From: Flammulina velutipes
Lineage: Eukaryota > Basidiomycota > Agaricomycetes > Agaricales > Physalacriaceae
Assembly (NCBI GenBank): GCA_011800155.1
Contig: CM022368.1
Coordinates: 2,728,001 to 2,792,000 of the forward strand
Reading direction: 5' to 3'
DNA: 64,000 nt
Made by a program: the position numbers and the translations under genes
Shown: one piece after another, positions 1 through 11,876 of the stretch
How positions within the stretch are numbered: position 1 is the first letter of the stretch
Layout of the letters: each line of letters starts with the position of its first letter
Notes under the pieces: model-generated
What the model saw: the letters and a program-made list of their open reading frames with translations, nothing else
Told to the model about the DNA's origin: nothing
The model's database searches: none

Positions 1-608
1 GCTGGATGGGCCGGTCTCTTCTTCCTCGCCCTTTACCTCAATGCGCAACTCAAGGTCATGAGTGCCCACAACCCAGCGTACTGGAAGATGATCTTGATGT
101 TTGCCCCTCTGTTGGGTGCAACTTTAATATCCGGAGCACTGACCATCGACGAGTGTACGTTGTTTCTCTCCTTACCCTGGACTATTGGACTCACTACGAT
201 TGAGTTCACAATTGGTACGACGTGGTCGCTGGAGCCATCATTGGCATCTGTACAGCTCTCGTGGCCTTCCGTCAAACCTTTGCAGCTATCTTTGACTTTA
301 GGTTCAACCACGTCCTCCTTCCTCGCGCCACATCGTTGTTCATGAGGCACCCTCACCTCACGTCCCCGAGCAATCTGTCGTTCTTCGGATACAGTTTTCC
401 ACAAGACGCGACGAGTGTTGACTTGCCATTCACACGTGAAGGAGGCTGGGGACTCGGCCAGGAGGCGTTCGTGGGAGCACCGGGAGATGCAACTGTATTG
501 GTCACGGGCAGAAGCGGCATGGGCGCCAGTGGTAGTGGTGGGGGTGCATTGGGTCGCGCAGAGGCAGGCCATGCTCACGGCCCCTCCAAGGTTACGAACG
601 GGCATTGA
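1..608 (+). CDS. PAP2-family lipid phosphate phosphatase, 3' part (5' end off window)
   Basis: This is the C-terminal part of a membrane phosphatase of the type-2 phosphatidic acid phosphatase family (DPP1/LPP-like), which dephosphorylates phosphatidate or diacylglycerol pyrophosphate at a membrane surface. The frame is open from base 1. An intron at about 155-204 (GTACGT..GAG) joins exon 1 to an exon running to TGA at 606-608. Across the splice the protein reads TIDEFHNWYDVVAGAIIG, matching the last PAP2 signature (His and Asp of the HxxxDVxxG block). Before it lie two hydrophobic helices (AGLFFLALYLNAQ and MILMFAPLLGATLISG), typical of the region between the second and third PAP2 motifs. 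The tail of about 100 residues is Gly/Ser-rich and probably cytosolic. The earlier PAP2 motifs lie outside the window, so the exact substrate cannot be called. Confidence 0.85.
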
Positions 609-760
609 CCTTCATTGACGCGGTAAATGGTAATTGCATTGTATTAATAGCTACGCAGTCGCCTATGAATAGCTGCTTTTCTTGTGACATGCACGCGTCA
701 TGTGGCGCACACGTGTGGGTGTTCCAGAATTCAATGACATCGTCGCGTCAGGCGCCAGAC

Positions 761-770
761 TATTTAAATA
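761..770 (+). promoter_or_regulatory. TATA-like element upstream of glutamate decarboxylase
   Basis: The AT-rich palindrome TATTTAAATA lies 41 bp before the ATG at 811. It is followed by a pyrimidine-rich stretch (790-808), a common arrangement at fungal transcription starts. Inferred from sequence and spacing only. Confidence 0.4.
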
Positions 771-810
771 GTACTCGACGCCAGATTCTCTTTCTTTCCT
801 TACTCCCACC

Positions 811-3238
811 ATGCTCTCCAAGGTGCGAACTGTCAAATAATCTATCATCCTTTCTCATCGTAGCCATAACAGCACGTCGACCCAGATCGCCTTGTACAAG
901 ACGCCCATGTACGCATCGTTCAAATCGATCACTCATTCACGCTCATTGTCGATGATAGGACAAGAAAACAACTCATCATCTAACTCGTACAGACCCGAAT
1001 GTGATTCAGCACGCGTATGGCTCGCGTTATGGAACGGAACCTATTCCAAAGTATCATATCGCATCCAAAGTACGCGCTATCCTGCTACATTATATGTGTT
1101 GCTAATGACGAACCAGGGCTTAGACGCCGACTCGGCGTACAATTTGATCCACGATGAGCTCGCTTTGGGTACGATCCGAATCTGAGCCTCGCGACCTCGG
1201 GTTTTTGATTCCTCTACCAGATGGTCAACCCGTTCTCAACCTCGCGTCTTTCGTCCAAACATGGATGCCCCCTCAAGCAGACAAACTCATGGCAGAGAAC
1301 CAAAACAAGAATCTAATTGGTATGTTCAGATCTCTTAGGCCGTGCACTGAGTTTCTGACCATGTCCTTTAGATTCTGACGAGTATCCAGCCACTCGTATG
1401 TTGATTATGTTGCTCTCATTTCTATTGGTCTGAGCTGACCGTAATCCAGAGCTGATTCATACTCGATGTAAGCTCCTCGTATAAGGATAGTCTTGGAACT
1501 CACTGGAGATCAGGCATTTCGATTTTGGCCGACATGTGGCACGCGCCGTCGGCCAAACAGGCTATTGGAACCGCGACTACTGGGTCATCTGAAGCTATTC
1601 AGCTGGGCGGTCTCGCTATGAAGCGTATCTGGCAGGAGAAGCGCAAGGCGGCTGGTAAAAGCATTCACGAACCTGGGTAAGAATCTTACTCTTTCATACC
1701 TGGCTATATCAGCTGACTCCCTAGCAGTCCCAATATCATCATGGGAGCTAACGCCCAAGTGGCCCTCGAAAAGTTCGCGCGTTACTTTGAGGTTGAGTGT
1801 CGTCTTGTACCTATCTCTATCGAGAGCAAGTATAGGCTCGATCCGAAGAAAGCAATGGACTACGTTGATGAGAATACCATCGGTATCTTCATCATCCTGG
1901 GAAGTACGTGTTCATCATCTATATCAAGGCATTACATGGCTAATCGGGATTTGCAGGTACATATACTGGACATTATGAACCTGTGAAGGAAATCTCAGAC
2001 TTGCTGGACCAATACGAGGCGGAAACAGGACATTATGTTCCCATACACGGCATGTACTATACTGGAGCTTTAACTTCCAGTTTCTCATGTTGCTGATAGT
2101 CGATGCGGCTTCCGGTGGTTTCGTTGCTCCATTCGCTCATGTGCGTGGCGCATGCGCCTCCCAGCAAATAACTGATGTTTCCTCTAGCCAAAATTGCTAT
2201 GGGATTTCAAGCTCCCTCGCGTCGTGTCGATCAATGCATCGTACGTCTACATGGTTGTCTCTTTCTACCCGGATGTGATTGTCAGCGTTTTAGTGGGCAC
2301 AAATATGGCATGGCCTATGTCGGCGTAGGTTGGGTCATCTGGCGTGACAAGGCGCATCTGCCGAAAGATCTCATCTTTGAGCTGCACTACCTGGGATCTG
2401 TCGAATATAGGCAAGTGTCTTGTACATATGGGTTCTTCAACTACTGCTTATCTTTTGGTCATAGTTTCTCCTTGAACTTCTCTCGTCCTGCAGCTCCAAT
2501 CATTGCCCAATACTTCAATTTCATTCATCTGGGCTTCGAAGGGTACCGTCAAATAGCTTTGAACAACCTCAAGAATGCTCGCCTTCTTAGCAGAGCATTG
2601 GAATTGTCCACGTATTACCAGGTGCTTAGTGATATCCACCGACCATCAGGTGGAAGTGGCGCCATAAAAGAAGCTATTGGGATGGATGGCAACATCGAAG
2701 TGAGACTGCATGTTTCTTTCGGCTTGATGATGCTCATTTTCAATTAAGAATTACATTCCTGGGCTTCCCGTCGTGTCATTCCGCTTCTCGGACTCGTTCA
2801 AGGAAAAGTGCCCGGATGTCCAGCAGGTGTGGATTCAGACGCTCCTGCGCGCGAAGGGTTGGATCGTACCCAACTACGAACTAGCTCCGGATCTGCAGGA
2901 TATCCAGATCTTGCGGGTGGTGGTACGGGAGAGCTTCACTGAGATGGTCCGTCGTTTCTTATGATAAACTTCCGAGACGTTGCTGACTTGAGGACATAGC
3001 TTGCTGAGCGCCTCGTCGCTGACATTGTGAGTTCTCAATGATTGTGGTGTGCAGTGAGTACGATGCTAACTTTGATCGACAGGTTGAGATCACTGAAGGA
3101 CTGATGAACAAGTCCTCGTCTACACATGCTCTGAGTAACTTGGGAAGTGCGTTCAGCAAATCTGAACATAAGCGGGGAAGGCTTGACAAAGAAGAAGGAA
3201 GCACCGCCCCCTCTGGGACGTATGCGAAGCCATGCTAG
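811..3238 (+). CDS. GAD1: glutamate decarboxylase (PLP-dependent, group II)
   Basis: Glutamate decarboxylase converts L-glutamate to GABA and CO2 in the cytosol, feeding the GABA shunt. Exons across the span give the typical family order: [20 protein letters not shown] near the N-terminus, [63 protein letters not shown], then [14 protein letters not shown]. The PLP-lysine motif SINASGHKYG is split by an intron at about 2240-2290. Further blocks are [18 protein letters not shown] and [16 protein letters not shown]. The C-terminus ends AKPC, stop at 3236-3238. About ten short introns interrupt the gene. I place the start at ATG 811 (MLSK, then HVDPDRL after an intron), which fits the family N-terminus, but the second splice junction near 910-1000 is not fully resolved. 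The family call is very secure; the symbol follows yeast usage. Confidence 0.95.
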
Positions 3239-4572
3239 TCTATGCTGTACACGTTTATGATGTATAAAATGTATTTGTAAGTTTCGTCTCTGGATCGTAG
3301 CCACTGCCAGGAAATATGTGGTGATACACACGTGACGGCGGTGCAAGAAATTGATGGCGTCGGTAATGAGTGCAACGAACATAGAACATAGAGCCAGGAT
3401 CTCCAGGCTATGGCGTCGGCGATCTCAGATTTCTGTGTCTGACGGTCAACTTGGGCCACCGGTCTGTTGCTCATTTACTTACCTGGTAACTCTTACTCAT
3501 GTTTATGGTAGTAGTCTCGTTCACCGTTTCTTATTGCGGACGCTTCCAATGCTCAAGCAATCGGGTTGAACCATGCACCTCAAGCGCTTCCATTTGGACC
3601 TGTAATGCCTGATAGTGAAGACTATCATGGGGATGACGCACTGAGTGCCGATGCTAGTGGCAACTATAGACCTCCGGCTTCTACGAACGGAATTTCTCAC
3701 ACTTTTGTCGCCCGAGAACCACTTGCGAATGATCTGGGTAACCAAACACCTAAGATGGTGCCGTCGAACAGCTGCGGTCAACATGCTGGTCGGGGCACTG
3801 GAGCTGGCGGACCTGGAGGTATGCTGCCAAAGATATCCTGGAAAACATTGCTAACGATTATGTAGGCGTTTGGAACGAGCCACGAGGAATCAGGAAAATG
3901 GTCCATATGTTCCGCCTTCTTCTGGTGGCTCTCGTACGCATCGAGTCCTCGGATTCTGCATCGACTTCGTCGTTGGCCAGCCAGCATCCACCTGACTCAC
4001 GGCAAGCGCCTTTGTATTCGTCTGCGGTCCGGTCATCTTTGCAGGGAGGAATTTAAACCGCTGCAACCCAAGAGGACGAGAGCGCGCGTACATGAATACG
4101 TTGGCGATTTCGATTTCGGCGACTGGGACTCCGCGGGTTGAAAAAGGATCACCGTATCTGGCGAAAGGGACAGGGACGCCGCGGCTGCCTGGGCAGGCTT
4201 CATATACGGGGCCAAAGTCGTTGTATGGGTGAAATATCCAGATGATTTACTTTTGCGTTCTTTCATCTGCAACCATTTTAGGACAATCGCGTGAATGTAG
4301 TTCATTTCTTCTATCAAAACACGGATTTTCGGGAAACTATAGGATACCGCCTAGAGCGCTTGACCCGTATTGTTGGTTTCTTGATGGATGACGGATCGTG
4401 AGCTGACGCTTTGACAGGAAATAAAGGAAATCGCCTTTGCAAAGGCTGACGCGAATTCAATCCTGTACTGGGCGATGCCTCTTTCGGTGAACGTTCTACA
4501 CTATACGTCTGTCGAAGGACTCGCCGGAGAATTGCGCCACGTTTATGTTTGGCACTGTTTTTGAATTTTGGG
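3239..4572. other. unresolved stretch with possible unrecognised or decayed gene (about 3515-4060, +)
   Basis: No gene here can be called confidently. On the plus strand a frame is open from about 3515 (just after an AG acceptor-like site) to 3818, encoding a polar, Gly/Pro-rich peptide (for example PPASTNGISHTFVAREP). A plausible intron, GTATGC..GTAG at 3819-3865, follows. After it three frames stay partly open to stops at about 4056, 4140 and 4229. No convincing ATG precedes it and I recognise no domain. It could be a lineage-specific gene with unseen exons, a decayed gene, or 3' UTR and spacer of the decarboxylase. From about 4240 to 4570 I see only spacer and the promoter of the next gene. 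Confidence 0.3.
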
Positions 4573-4580
4573 TATATAAG
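4573..4580 (+). promoter_or_regulatory. TATA box
   Basis: TATATAAG lies 80 bp before the ATG at 4661, in the spacing expected for a fungal core promoter driving the large Ser-rich membrane protein gene. Inferred from motif and spacing. Confidence 0.5.
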
Positions 4581-4660
4581 AGCAAGTACGATTCTCGATC
4601 ACTTCAAGGTTCTCTTTCCCTCGTACCACCCATTCGATATCGCGAATTCCTTCGGCTACC

Positions 4661-7129
4661 ATGTTTGCCATCCAACTCGCCGTTTTCCTCGTCGTTTACA
4701 TCGCGTTGCCGTTCATCCTTCCAAACCCTCTTGAGTCCCCGGCCATGGTGGAGACCTCATTGCGACGCCTCAGCCCCGCCGTTATCCTCGAGTCCTTCCA
4801 GCCCACGTTGTGCGTTTATCCTACCTCGACGCCTACGATGGTCACCGTCAGCTCCAACTCCATCTCGCCCTTGCCCTTCGTCCTCGCTTCCTTCGTGGTG
4901 GCCCTCGTCGCCGTCCTCATGGTCACCCAACGTCGTGGCCAACTCGCTGAAGCCGTCGAGGTCGAACCCGCTCTCGTTTCCATCCCGCGTTTCTCTCCTG
5001 CCATCTCGCCCTCTTCCTCCTTCTCTCTCTCCGCCTCTTCATCCCGCCCATTCTCCCGTTATGTTCTCGCATCTCCCTTCAAGACCCAGTGCGCCACCGG
5101 ATTCAGCAATGTCAAGCTCGTCGTCGCCTCCGATCCTACTGGGTCGTTCTTCCGCAACCTCAAGTTACTCGCCTTTGCCTGTTTCGCCCTTGGGGTCAGC
5201 CAGATTCCTAGGGTCTGCGTCTGGCTCTGGGATATTCCCTCCAAAGACATGGTCGCCGTGTCTGGCGTCGCCCGTACCGTCCGATTCGTCGGGCGTGTCG
5301 TGTGCGATGTGGACGAGATCGTTGTGGATGCTATTGTCAATGTCGCCAGTCTTTCACCTAGGGATCGCTGGACAGTCTTTGACCGGATCATCTCGACTTT
5401 CAACGGCATTGGTACCAGTCTGTTGGCAAGGTGCGAGTCAGTGGAGCGTGCTCTTGTGAGTAGTATTGCAATGTTCTATGCTGATCTTTCAGCGCACCCG
5501 ATTTTCCCAGCATTTTGGTCCCTTCTCAGCAGCGAGGAAGTGGTTGTGTTCGTTGGCGTCAGTCTTGCGGCCTGTTGGTTGAGTGCGGGTGGCATCAGTC
5601 TCGGGCGTTGCTGGTATGACACGAGGAACAAGACGGGTATCATTATGGCTTGGTTGTCGGTTCAGGTGCGTCTCGCTCAGTCTCATCTCAAGTGTTCGAT
5701 CCTTGTCTATGTGGCTTGTGTTGGTTCGCTCGTTGTGGTTACTCGTCGGGCTCGTGAGAGAGAGGTTGCGACTCCGTTTTGTCAGCTCACGCTTTCTCCT
5801 TCTCTCCAGTGTGTCATAGATCTTCTTCCACTCTCGCGTTGTCCAGATTCGTTTCCGGGTGGAGAGGATGGTATCTCTGGTTGTGAATCTTTGCTGAAAG
5901 AAGAGGATAGCTTTGATGGTGTCGCATTCCCGTTACATTTCTCCTCCCAGCCATCCCGCCCTTCTCCCTCTTCTCCTTCCTCTTGGCTTTTCTCGCCCGC
6001 AGATTCTCGCCCGCCAGTCGCCGATGATGATTTCTTTGCGTCGATGTCGTCGCCATGGGACCAGCCTGAGCCTCTTTCTACCGCGGACTCATTGAAGCTA
6101 CCGGAGGATTGCGATGATGACCTTTTCCCTCCATCGCCTTCGTTTACTCCTTCATCTTCATCTTCGCCATGGAATCTGGTTCCGTTCTTCCGCGCCGATG
6201 AACCCTCTGGCCCACCGTCCATCCAATCCTCCTCCTTCATTCCTTCATCTTCGTCTTCGCCGTGGAACCAATGTCCTTTCTTCCGTGCCGATGACTCCTG
6301 CGCTCCGCCACCTGCAATTCGCCAATCCTGCCTATTCTCGGCCTCGGATTCTCGTTCGACGATTGACAACGAGTCCATTGGAGATTTCTTCGATAGGTAT
6401 GCCCTTCCTGCTTCGTCTCATCCATCGTGCTAACCTCCTTTTGCTAGTGACGATGAAGGCAGTTCTGACGCTGGCTTTTATGCCTCCATCTTTTCCTCGT
6501 CGAACCAGTCACTGCTTTCGGACGAATCTCTGCAGTCACTCTCGAGCCTGGAAGACGACGATGATTCATTCAACAAACTTCCTCCCTCTTCCTGTCTTCT
6601 TCGACCGTTGTCATCGCCATCGAAACGTGCATCAGCCTCTTCGGAATTCACAACGCCGTTGACCCAACTGGACTGCGATCCCTCGAGCCCAGAGGATGGG
6701 GATGTTGGACTCGCTAAAACATTATCTATGCGCATGGATAATTGGTTAGCGAGCCCAACATCTTCGCCTCCGCCCCTCGACTCCTCTCCCAAGGTCCTCC
6801 GCGTTCCTCTCCGCCATCGCTTTATTCTTGCACCCCGACTGGATACCATTGACGAGGAGGATGAGCCGTCTCCCTCTACCAGACCTCTTTCGCCGACCAA
6901 GACCAAGACACATGTCAAATCCGCTTTCCAGCAATCCCGATCTGACACGAAGGAGGCGCTCCAGCGGGCGACTCGCGTCTTGCTCAGGAAAACGACTTTG
7001 ATCACTACGGCTGTTAAGCGGGTACCCCGGACGGAGAAGCCTTTCGACAGTAGCACGACCTCTTCCTCAGGCAAGCGGGTACTACGAAGGTGGCCAACTG
7101 TTCTCGATAATTCTCGGTGGCGGTTCTAG
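4661..7129 (+). CDS. unrecognised multi-pass membrane protein with long Ser/Pro-rich acidic tail
   Basis: I do not recognise this protein. Exon 1 (4661-6396) and exon 2 (6448-7129), joined across a 51-bp intron (GTATGC..CTAG), give about 805 residues in frame. The first 400 residues carry several hydrophobic segments: residues 1-22 (MFAIQLAVFLVVYIALPFIL, signal anchor or TM), a segment around SPLPFVLASFVVALVAVLMV, one around LKLLAFACFALGV, one around VVVFVGVSLAACWLSAGG, and one around SILVYVACVGSLVVV. The rest is Ser/Pro/Asp-rich and probably disordered. It includes two copies of a 31-residue unit with a shared SPWN..PFFRAD core, and an Arg/Lys-rich end. Expression from a TATA box 80 bp upstream is likely. 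A DNA palindrome lies inside exon 2 (6701-6762). It looks like a lineage-restricted integral membrane protein. The antisense frames here are shadows. Confidence 0.7.
6151..6325 (+). repeat. imperfect 93-bp tandem repeat within the coding sequence
   Basis: Two adjacent units start at about 6151 and 6244, a 93-bp period that preserves the frame (31 codons). Each encodes a Ser run followed by SPWN..PFFRAD and a Pro-containing linker. A weaker related fragment (SSPWDQPEP) lies just upstream near 6050. This is read directly from the sequence. Confidence 0.8.
6701..6762. repeat. 62-bp near-perfect palindrome inside a coding exon
   Basis: Arms 6701-6728 and 6735-6762 are reverse complements at 23 of 28 positions. 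The centre, TGCGCA (6729-6734), is itself a palindrome. The arm starts GATGTTGGACTCGCTAA and its partner ends TTAGCGAGCCCAACATC. Because of the symmetry both strands encode closely similar peptides (GLAKTLSMRMDN versus GLANQLSMRIDN). A large hairpin or cruciform is possible. Confidence 0.85.
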
Positions 7130-7862
7130 TGGAGTTGGGATTCATTGTGTGGTGGATGTTACGGTGTTTTATTTATTTTGCTTGTGTGTATACCCATAGA
7201 CGAATATCGATATAATTACTGGCTATCATCCCGCGTGTTCAACTGGAGCCTGAGTCCGCTTTCATTCTGACCACCATTCTAAGCTATCAGTGGCATACTA
7301 ACAAGCCTACTGACACTTGGACGAGAACGGGATCGGGAAGGCGGTGGATCATGAATTCGTGTGCGCCACAGATACTTTGTTTGGTAATACGGCTTGCTTC
7401 TTACTTTCATCATCTTCCAGGACGGAAATCAGGGATAAAATCGCGCAAGGAACACTGGTAGCCTCAGACGCGCTTGAAGCGTTGCCCACGCCACAGTGCG
7501 GGCAGGGTTTTTTGAAGTCGTGAACTTCCCAACGGTGGTCGGTATAAAGTGGTTAGAGGGTTGCGCTTTTTGCACTTAGAATTTGGGTCAGATCTATGGG
7601 AAGATGAGACTTGTCGGGTGGTACGTAGAGCCTCGCTGAGCGTAAAGGGTGGAACTTACTTACCCGGTTCTGACTAATACCAACCTTCGTCATTACCGCC
7701 AAGGTTCCGCCATGAACAAGACTTGGCACAATATAAGAGCCTTAACTTTCAACACCATTTTCCTTGTTTCCTCCTCTTCTTCGCAGCCTTTCTTCATGGC
7801 TGCTTACTGGCCTACCCTGTCGCAAAAGTCTTCCTCTATCACCTACCTAGCAGCTACCTACG
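7130..7862. other. intergenic, promoter region of the P-type ATPase
   Basis: I see no gene in this stretch; the short frames lack recognisable domains. A TATA-like ATATAAG lies at 7731-7737. A long pyrimidine-rich tract (about 7760-7800) precedes the ATG at 7863, as is common in well-expressed fungal genes. The first part is presumably the 3' UTR of the upstream gene. Confidence 0.5.
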
Positions 7863-10800
7863 ATGTCGGAGAAAGCGAGCGTCTCTGAAAGTATCGACTT
7901 CGGGGGAGCACCCCATACAGTATCTTCAGAAGAAATACTCTCAACGTACAAGGTCGATCCTCTGCTTGGCCTCTTTGAGGACCGCGCAAAGGAGCTTCTC
8001 GCACAACATGGACCCAACAGGCTTAAACCACCATCAGCGCCTTCGAGAATCAAGATCTTCATCTCTCAGATCACCAATGCTATGACCATTGTCCTCCTTG
8101 CCGCCATGGCAGTGTCCTTTGGTACTATGGATTGGATTGCGGCGGGCGTTGTCGGTGCTCTGGTCGCTCTGAATGTTTATGTCGGGTATTCCCGTAAGTT
8201 AGCCTCCTAACCATTGTCGTTCTTACCGTCCCCAGAGGAATGGAAAGCTGCTCGAGTCTTATCTGCCTTGGAATCCGTACGTTCTTCACCTACCGTTTAT
8301 TTTCGACGCCATCTCAAGGTTTCTCAGGTTGGAAGTCCAGTCGCCACTGTTATTCGGCACTCAGCGTCAGTGAAGCGTGGATCTCGTGAAGGCACTATCT
8401 CGACCGTGGCTAGTGAGGACGTCGTCGTGGGCGATATCATTCTTGTCAAGATAGGCGACGTCGTTCCCGCCGATGCTCGAATCATCGACGGGCACATCAG
8501 CAATCTGGAATGTGACGAAGCCTTGCTCACCGGTGAATCGCTACCAGTCGCCAAAATCAGCGACACACTCGATGACCCCACCTGCCCCGTCGGCGACCGC
8601 GTCAACATGATATACTCTGGGTCCCAGGTCACTAAAGGTCGTGCGCGCGCCGTGGTCACCATGACGGGCATGAAAACAGAGCTGGGCAAGATCGCAGAAG
8701 CTATGGAACGCAAAGAAGTCAACTCTGCATCTGGTTTCGCCAAATTCAAACACAAGGCTGCCGTCGCCATGGGCGTCGCGGGAACTACACCTCTGCAAAT
8801 TCGGTTGAATTGGCTTGCGTATACTCTTCTGGGGTGTGCAATCGTTCTCGCAATTGTCGTGGTTGCTAGTACTGGATTCAAGAATATCCCGGATTCCATC
8901 GCCACATATGCTGTCGCCACGGCTATATCTTTGCTTCCCGCGTCATTGGTGGCGGTTGTCAACTTGACTCTCGCTGTTGCGTGTCGAGATCTAGCGTTGC
9001 GCAACGCTTTGGTGCGCAGGATGGACGCTGTGGAAACATTGTATGTTCCTAGGTCATTTCTATTCGCTTTCTAGTTTGACCTATGTCCTTTTAGAGCTGG
9101 CGTTTCGGATATCTGTTCAGACAAGACGGGGACGATCACGGTTGGCAAAATGGTTCTGCGTAAAGCTTGGGTTCCTTCGAAGCCAGACAACGAGAAATGC
9201 GAAACCAAAGTTGGGCAGCTTTACACTGTCGAAACTGGGAAAGAGTCAGTTGCTCGTATGTAGCGGAGCCGTAGCACTGACCTTTGACTCAGTCCTTATT
9301 ATCCCCGAGGCACCATTCGAGCAGTTGACTCATTGGAGGACAATAACGCTCAACAGGAGGACGAGGACGATGATTTGTCTGGAGATGATATCGTTCACAT
9401 CGATAGACTTCACGGCGCGTTTAGAGACCTGGTTCAAAGCGCGGCTCTGAATAACATGGCTACTCTTCGTCTCTTGGAAGGAGGAGACTGGGATGCCAAC
9501 GGCGACCCAACTGAAGTTGCCCTTCAAGTTTTCGCTCACAAGGCAGGTCACGGTAAACCGCATCTGTTAGTTGTTTACTTTGCTGTGAGACGTTAAACTC
9601 ATCCTCTATCCAGGACCCAGCCGCGCCGCAAGCAACATACTGGAAGTCAGGCACTCGCTCGAGTCGTTTCTCATGCCTCCACCCAGCAGAACATTATGCA
9701 AAGGGTAGAATCGAGGCACAGCACTCAAGGAGTATTAACTAGTGCCCAAATAGACGGCCATTATCAAATGCTTGTCGAGCATCCGTTCGACTCGACGATC
9801 AAACGAATGGCCACTGCCTGGAAATTCATTCCGGAAGATACATCTGCTGATGCTAAAGACTATGATATCTTGATCTGTATGTCTCAAATTGTTCGCTCAC
9901 ACAAGCACACATTGCTTACAGTGCGTAACAGATATGAAGGGGGCCGTTGAACGTGTCTTGGAGCGATGTTCCTTCATAGGGCTTGGTGAGGAGCGTATTC
10001 CAATCACTGAAGAGCGGGTCGCCGACATTCTTGAGAGGATGGATGAACTTGCGAGTGAAGGATTGCGTGTTCTTGGTCTCGCTGGCAAGTATATGCCACA
10101 CTCTGATGCTGATCTTGTCAAGACGGCGAAGCGGGATGTCTTAGAAATCGACTGCTGTTTTATCGGTCTTGTCGGGATATAGTAAGTCTTTTTGCTGCCT
10201 CAGTATGATGGTACATGCTCATACTGTTCCAGTGATCCTCCTCGGCCCGAATCGAAAGGTGCTGTCTTGGATTCTCGTCGTGCTGGAATTGTTCCTCGTA
10301 TGCTTACGGGTGATCATGTATGACTATCTCTTTCAAAAACGAACTTAACTGACTCAACTCTGTTCCAGGCCGCTACCGCGACTGCTATTGCTCGGTCTGT
10401 AGGGATATTGGGCAACACATATGCACACAGCGCTGTGATGACGGGCAGAGAGTTTGACGCTCTCTCAAATGACGAAGTTGACGCGCTACCCGATCTCCCT
10501 CTCGTTGTTGCTCGCTGTGCACCCGAAACAAAGGTCAGAATGGTTGAAGCGCTTCATCGTCGTGGGCGTAAGACTGTCATGACCGGTGATGGAGTAAACG
10601 ACTCCCCTGCGTATGTTTCCTCTACTCTTTGACATCCCAAACACAATGCTTAGCGTCTTTTTAGGCTGAAAAGGGCCGATGTGGGAGTGGCGATGGGCTT
10701 AAATGGATCCGACGTAGCCAAAGGAGCTGCTGATATTGTTCTTACCGACGACAACTTTTCCACGATTGTGCGAGCAATCAGGAAGGGACGTTCTGTATTC

Positions 10801-11735
10801 CAGAATCTTTCCAAGTTCTTGGTCTACCTTCTATCTGGCAATGTGGGGGAAACTTCAGTTTTGATGATTGGCCTCGCTTTCAGGAGTGAGGGTGTCGCTG
10901 TGTATCCCCTTTCCCCTGTGGCTGCATTGTGGCTTGTTACTGTCTCGGCGGGCCCACCAGCGTTGGCCTTAGGGATGGAGCCGACCGCGCACGATGCTAT
11001 GACTTTGTCGCCAGATAACTTCCAGTCGATCTTCACCAAATCCTGGTACTGTGGTAAGCCTTGTTCTTTCTTTCGTTGCCAAGAATGTCTTCTGACCGTG
11101 ATGTAGACACTTTTGGCTATGGTATTTTGATGGGTGCCCAGACGTTGGCCAACTTTGTGATTGTACAGTACGGCGTCGCAAACGGGGAAGCCGATATCCA
11201 CCCTAAATGCAATGATGCTCTCGTTGGGTTGCAAGCTGGCTGTGAAATTATCTACAAGGCTAGAGGAACCGCGTTTGCCACGATGAAACTTCTCTTAATG
11301 GTGCATGCACTTACGGTTAGCTGAACGTCACCCTTCAGGCTGTACTGTGCTAAAATAAAACTTTCCAGTGTAAAAACATGACGCAAAGTTTGTTCAAGAT
11401 GAACTTTACAGAGAACAAATTCCTTCTCTGGTCTGTGACTTGCGTGTCGCTGTCTGTGTTTCCGTGAGTTGCTCTTTCCTCGATTTTCTTGTGCATGTTT
11501 ACGACGATCCAGGACTGTCTACATCCCGACAATTAACGACAAGGTGTTCCAAATTACTGGACTTACCTGGCACTGGGGACTGGTGTTTGGCCAGCTGGTG
11601 ATATATGTCGTCGTTGCTGAGATATACAAGATTGCGCGTAGGTCGATTGCCCAGGAAAATACGAGCAAGGTGGAGGACATGGAGATGCATGTGGCGTATA
11701 CTATGGAGCCCATCGACAACCGCATTATCGTTTAA
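7863..11735 (+). CDS. ENA1: P-type cation ATPase, type IID (ENA-like Na+/K+ efflux pump)
   Basis: This is a plasma- or endo-membrane ATP-driven pump predicted to export Na+ and/or K+. All P-type hallmarks are visible in order: an N-terminal cation-ATPase domain (LLAQHGPNRLKPP), the actuator motif LLTGESLPV (about 8525), the TM4 segment ending AISLLPASLVAVVNLTLAV, the phosphorylation motif ICSDKTGTIT (Asp phosphorylated; split from the preceding exon by an intron at about 9040-9095), the nucleotide-binding block (DYDILIYMKGAVERVLERC), the hinge [21 protein letters not shown] (intron inside), and C-terminal helices including VGETSVLMIGLAF and YPLSPVAALWL. The GETSVLMIGLAF and PLSP..LW blocks resemble the fungal ENA (IID) group more than Ca2+ (IIA) pumps. 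About ten introns. The ATG at 7863 fits family length (about 1,100 residues). Symbol by analogy with yeast; ion preference is inferred. Confidence 0.87.
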
Positions 11736-11876
11736 GTGCTAAATATTGTCCTGCTTCGAATATGACTACTCTTGTTACAAATAATCATTGCCAATGTGAA
11801 AGAAATATGTGGCGTACATGCACGTGGTGCTGGTAGAGATGCCGGCCGGTATGCTGCGAGTTGACTTCTAACCACC

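Noticed and set aside
33..605. 190-residue minus-strand ORF over the PAP2 gene
   Set aside because: It is antisense to a frame with clear PAP2 motifs and shows no domain; a shadow ORF.
5782..6378. 198-residue minus-strand ORF in the Ser-rich tail region
   Set aside because: It is Glu/Gly/Ser-rich because it is antisense to TCN-rich Ser codons; a composition artefact.
6478..7074. 198-residue minus-strand ORF over exon 2 of the membrane protein gene
   Set aside because: Its similarity to the plus-strand peptide is explained by the palindrome at 6701-6762; the plus frame continues across the intron from exon 1.
8324..9004. 226-residue minus-strand ORF inside the P-type ATPase
   Set aside because: Antisense to the TGES and TM4 region of a clear ATPase; no domain.
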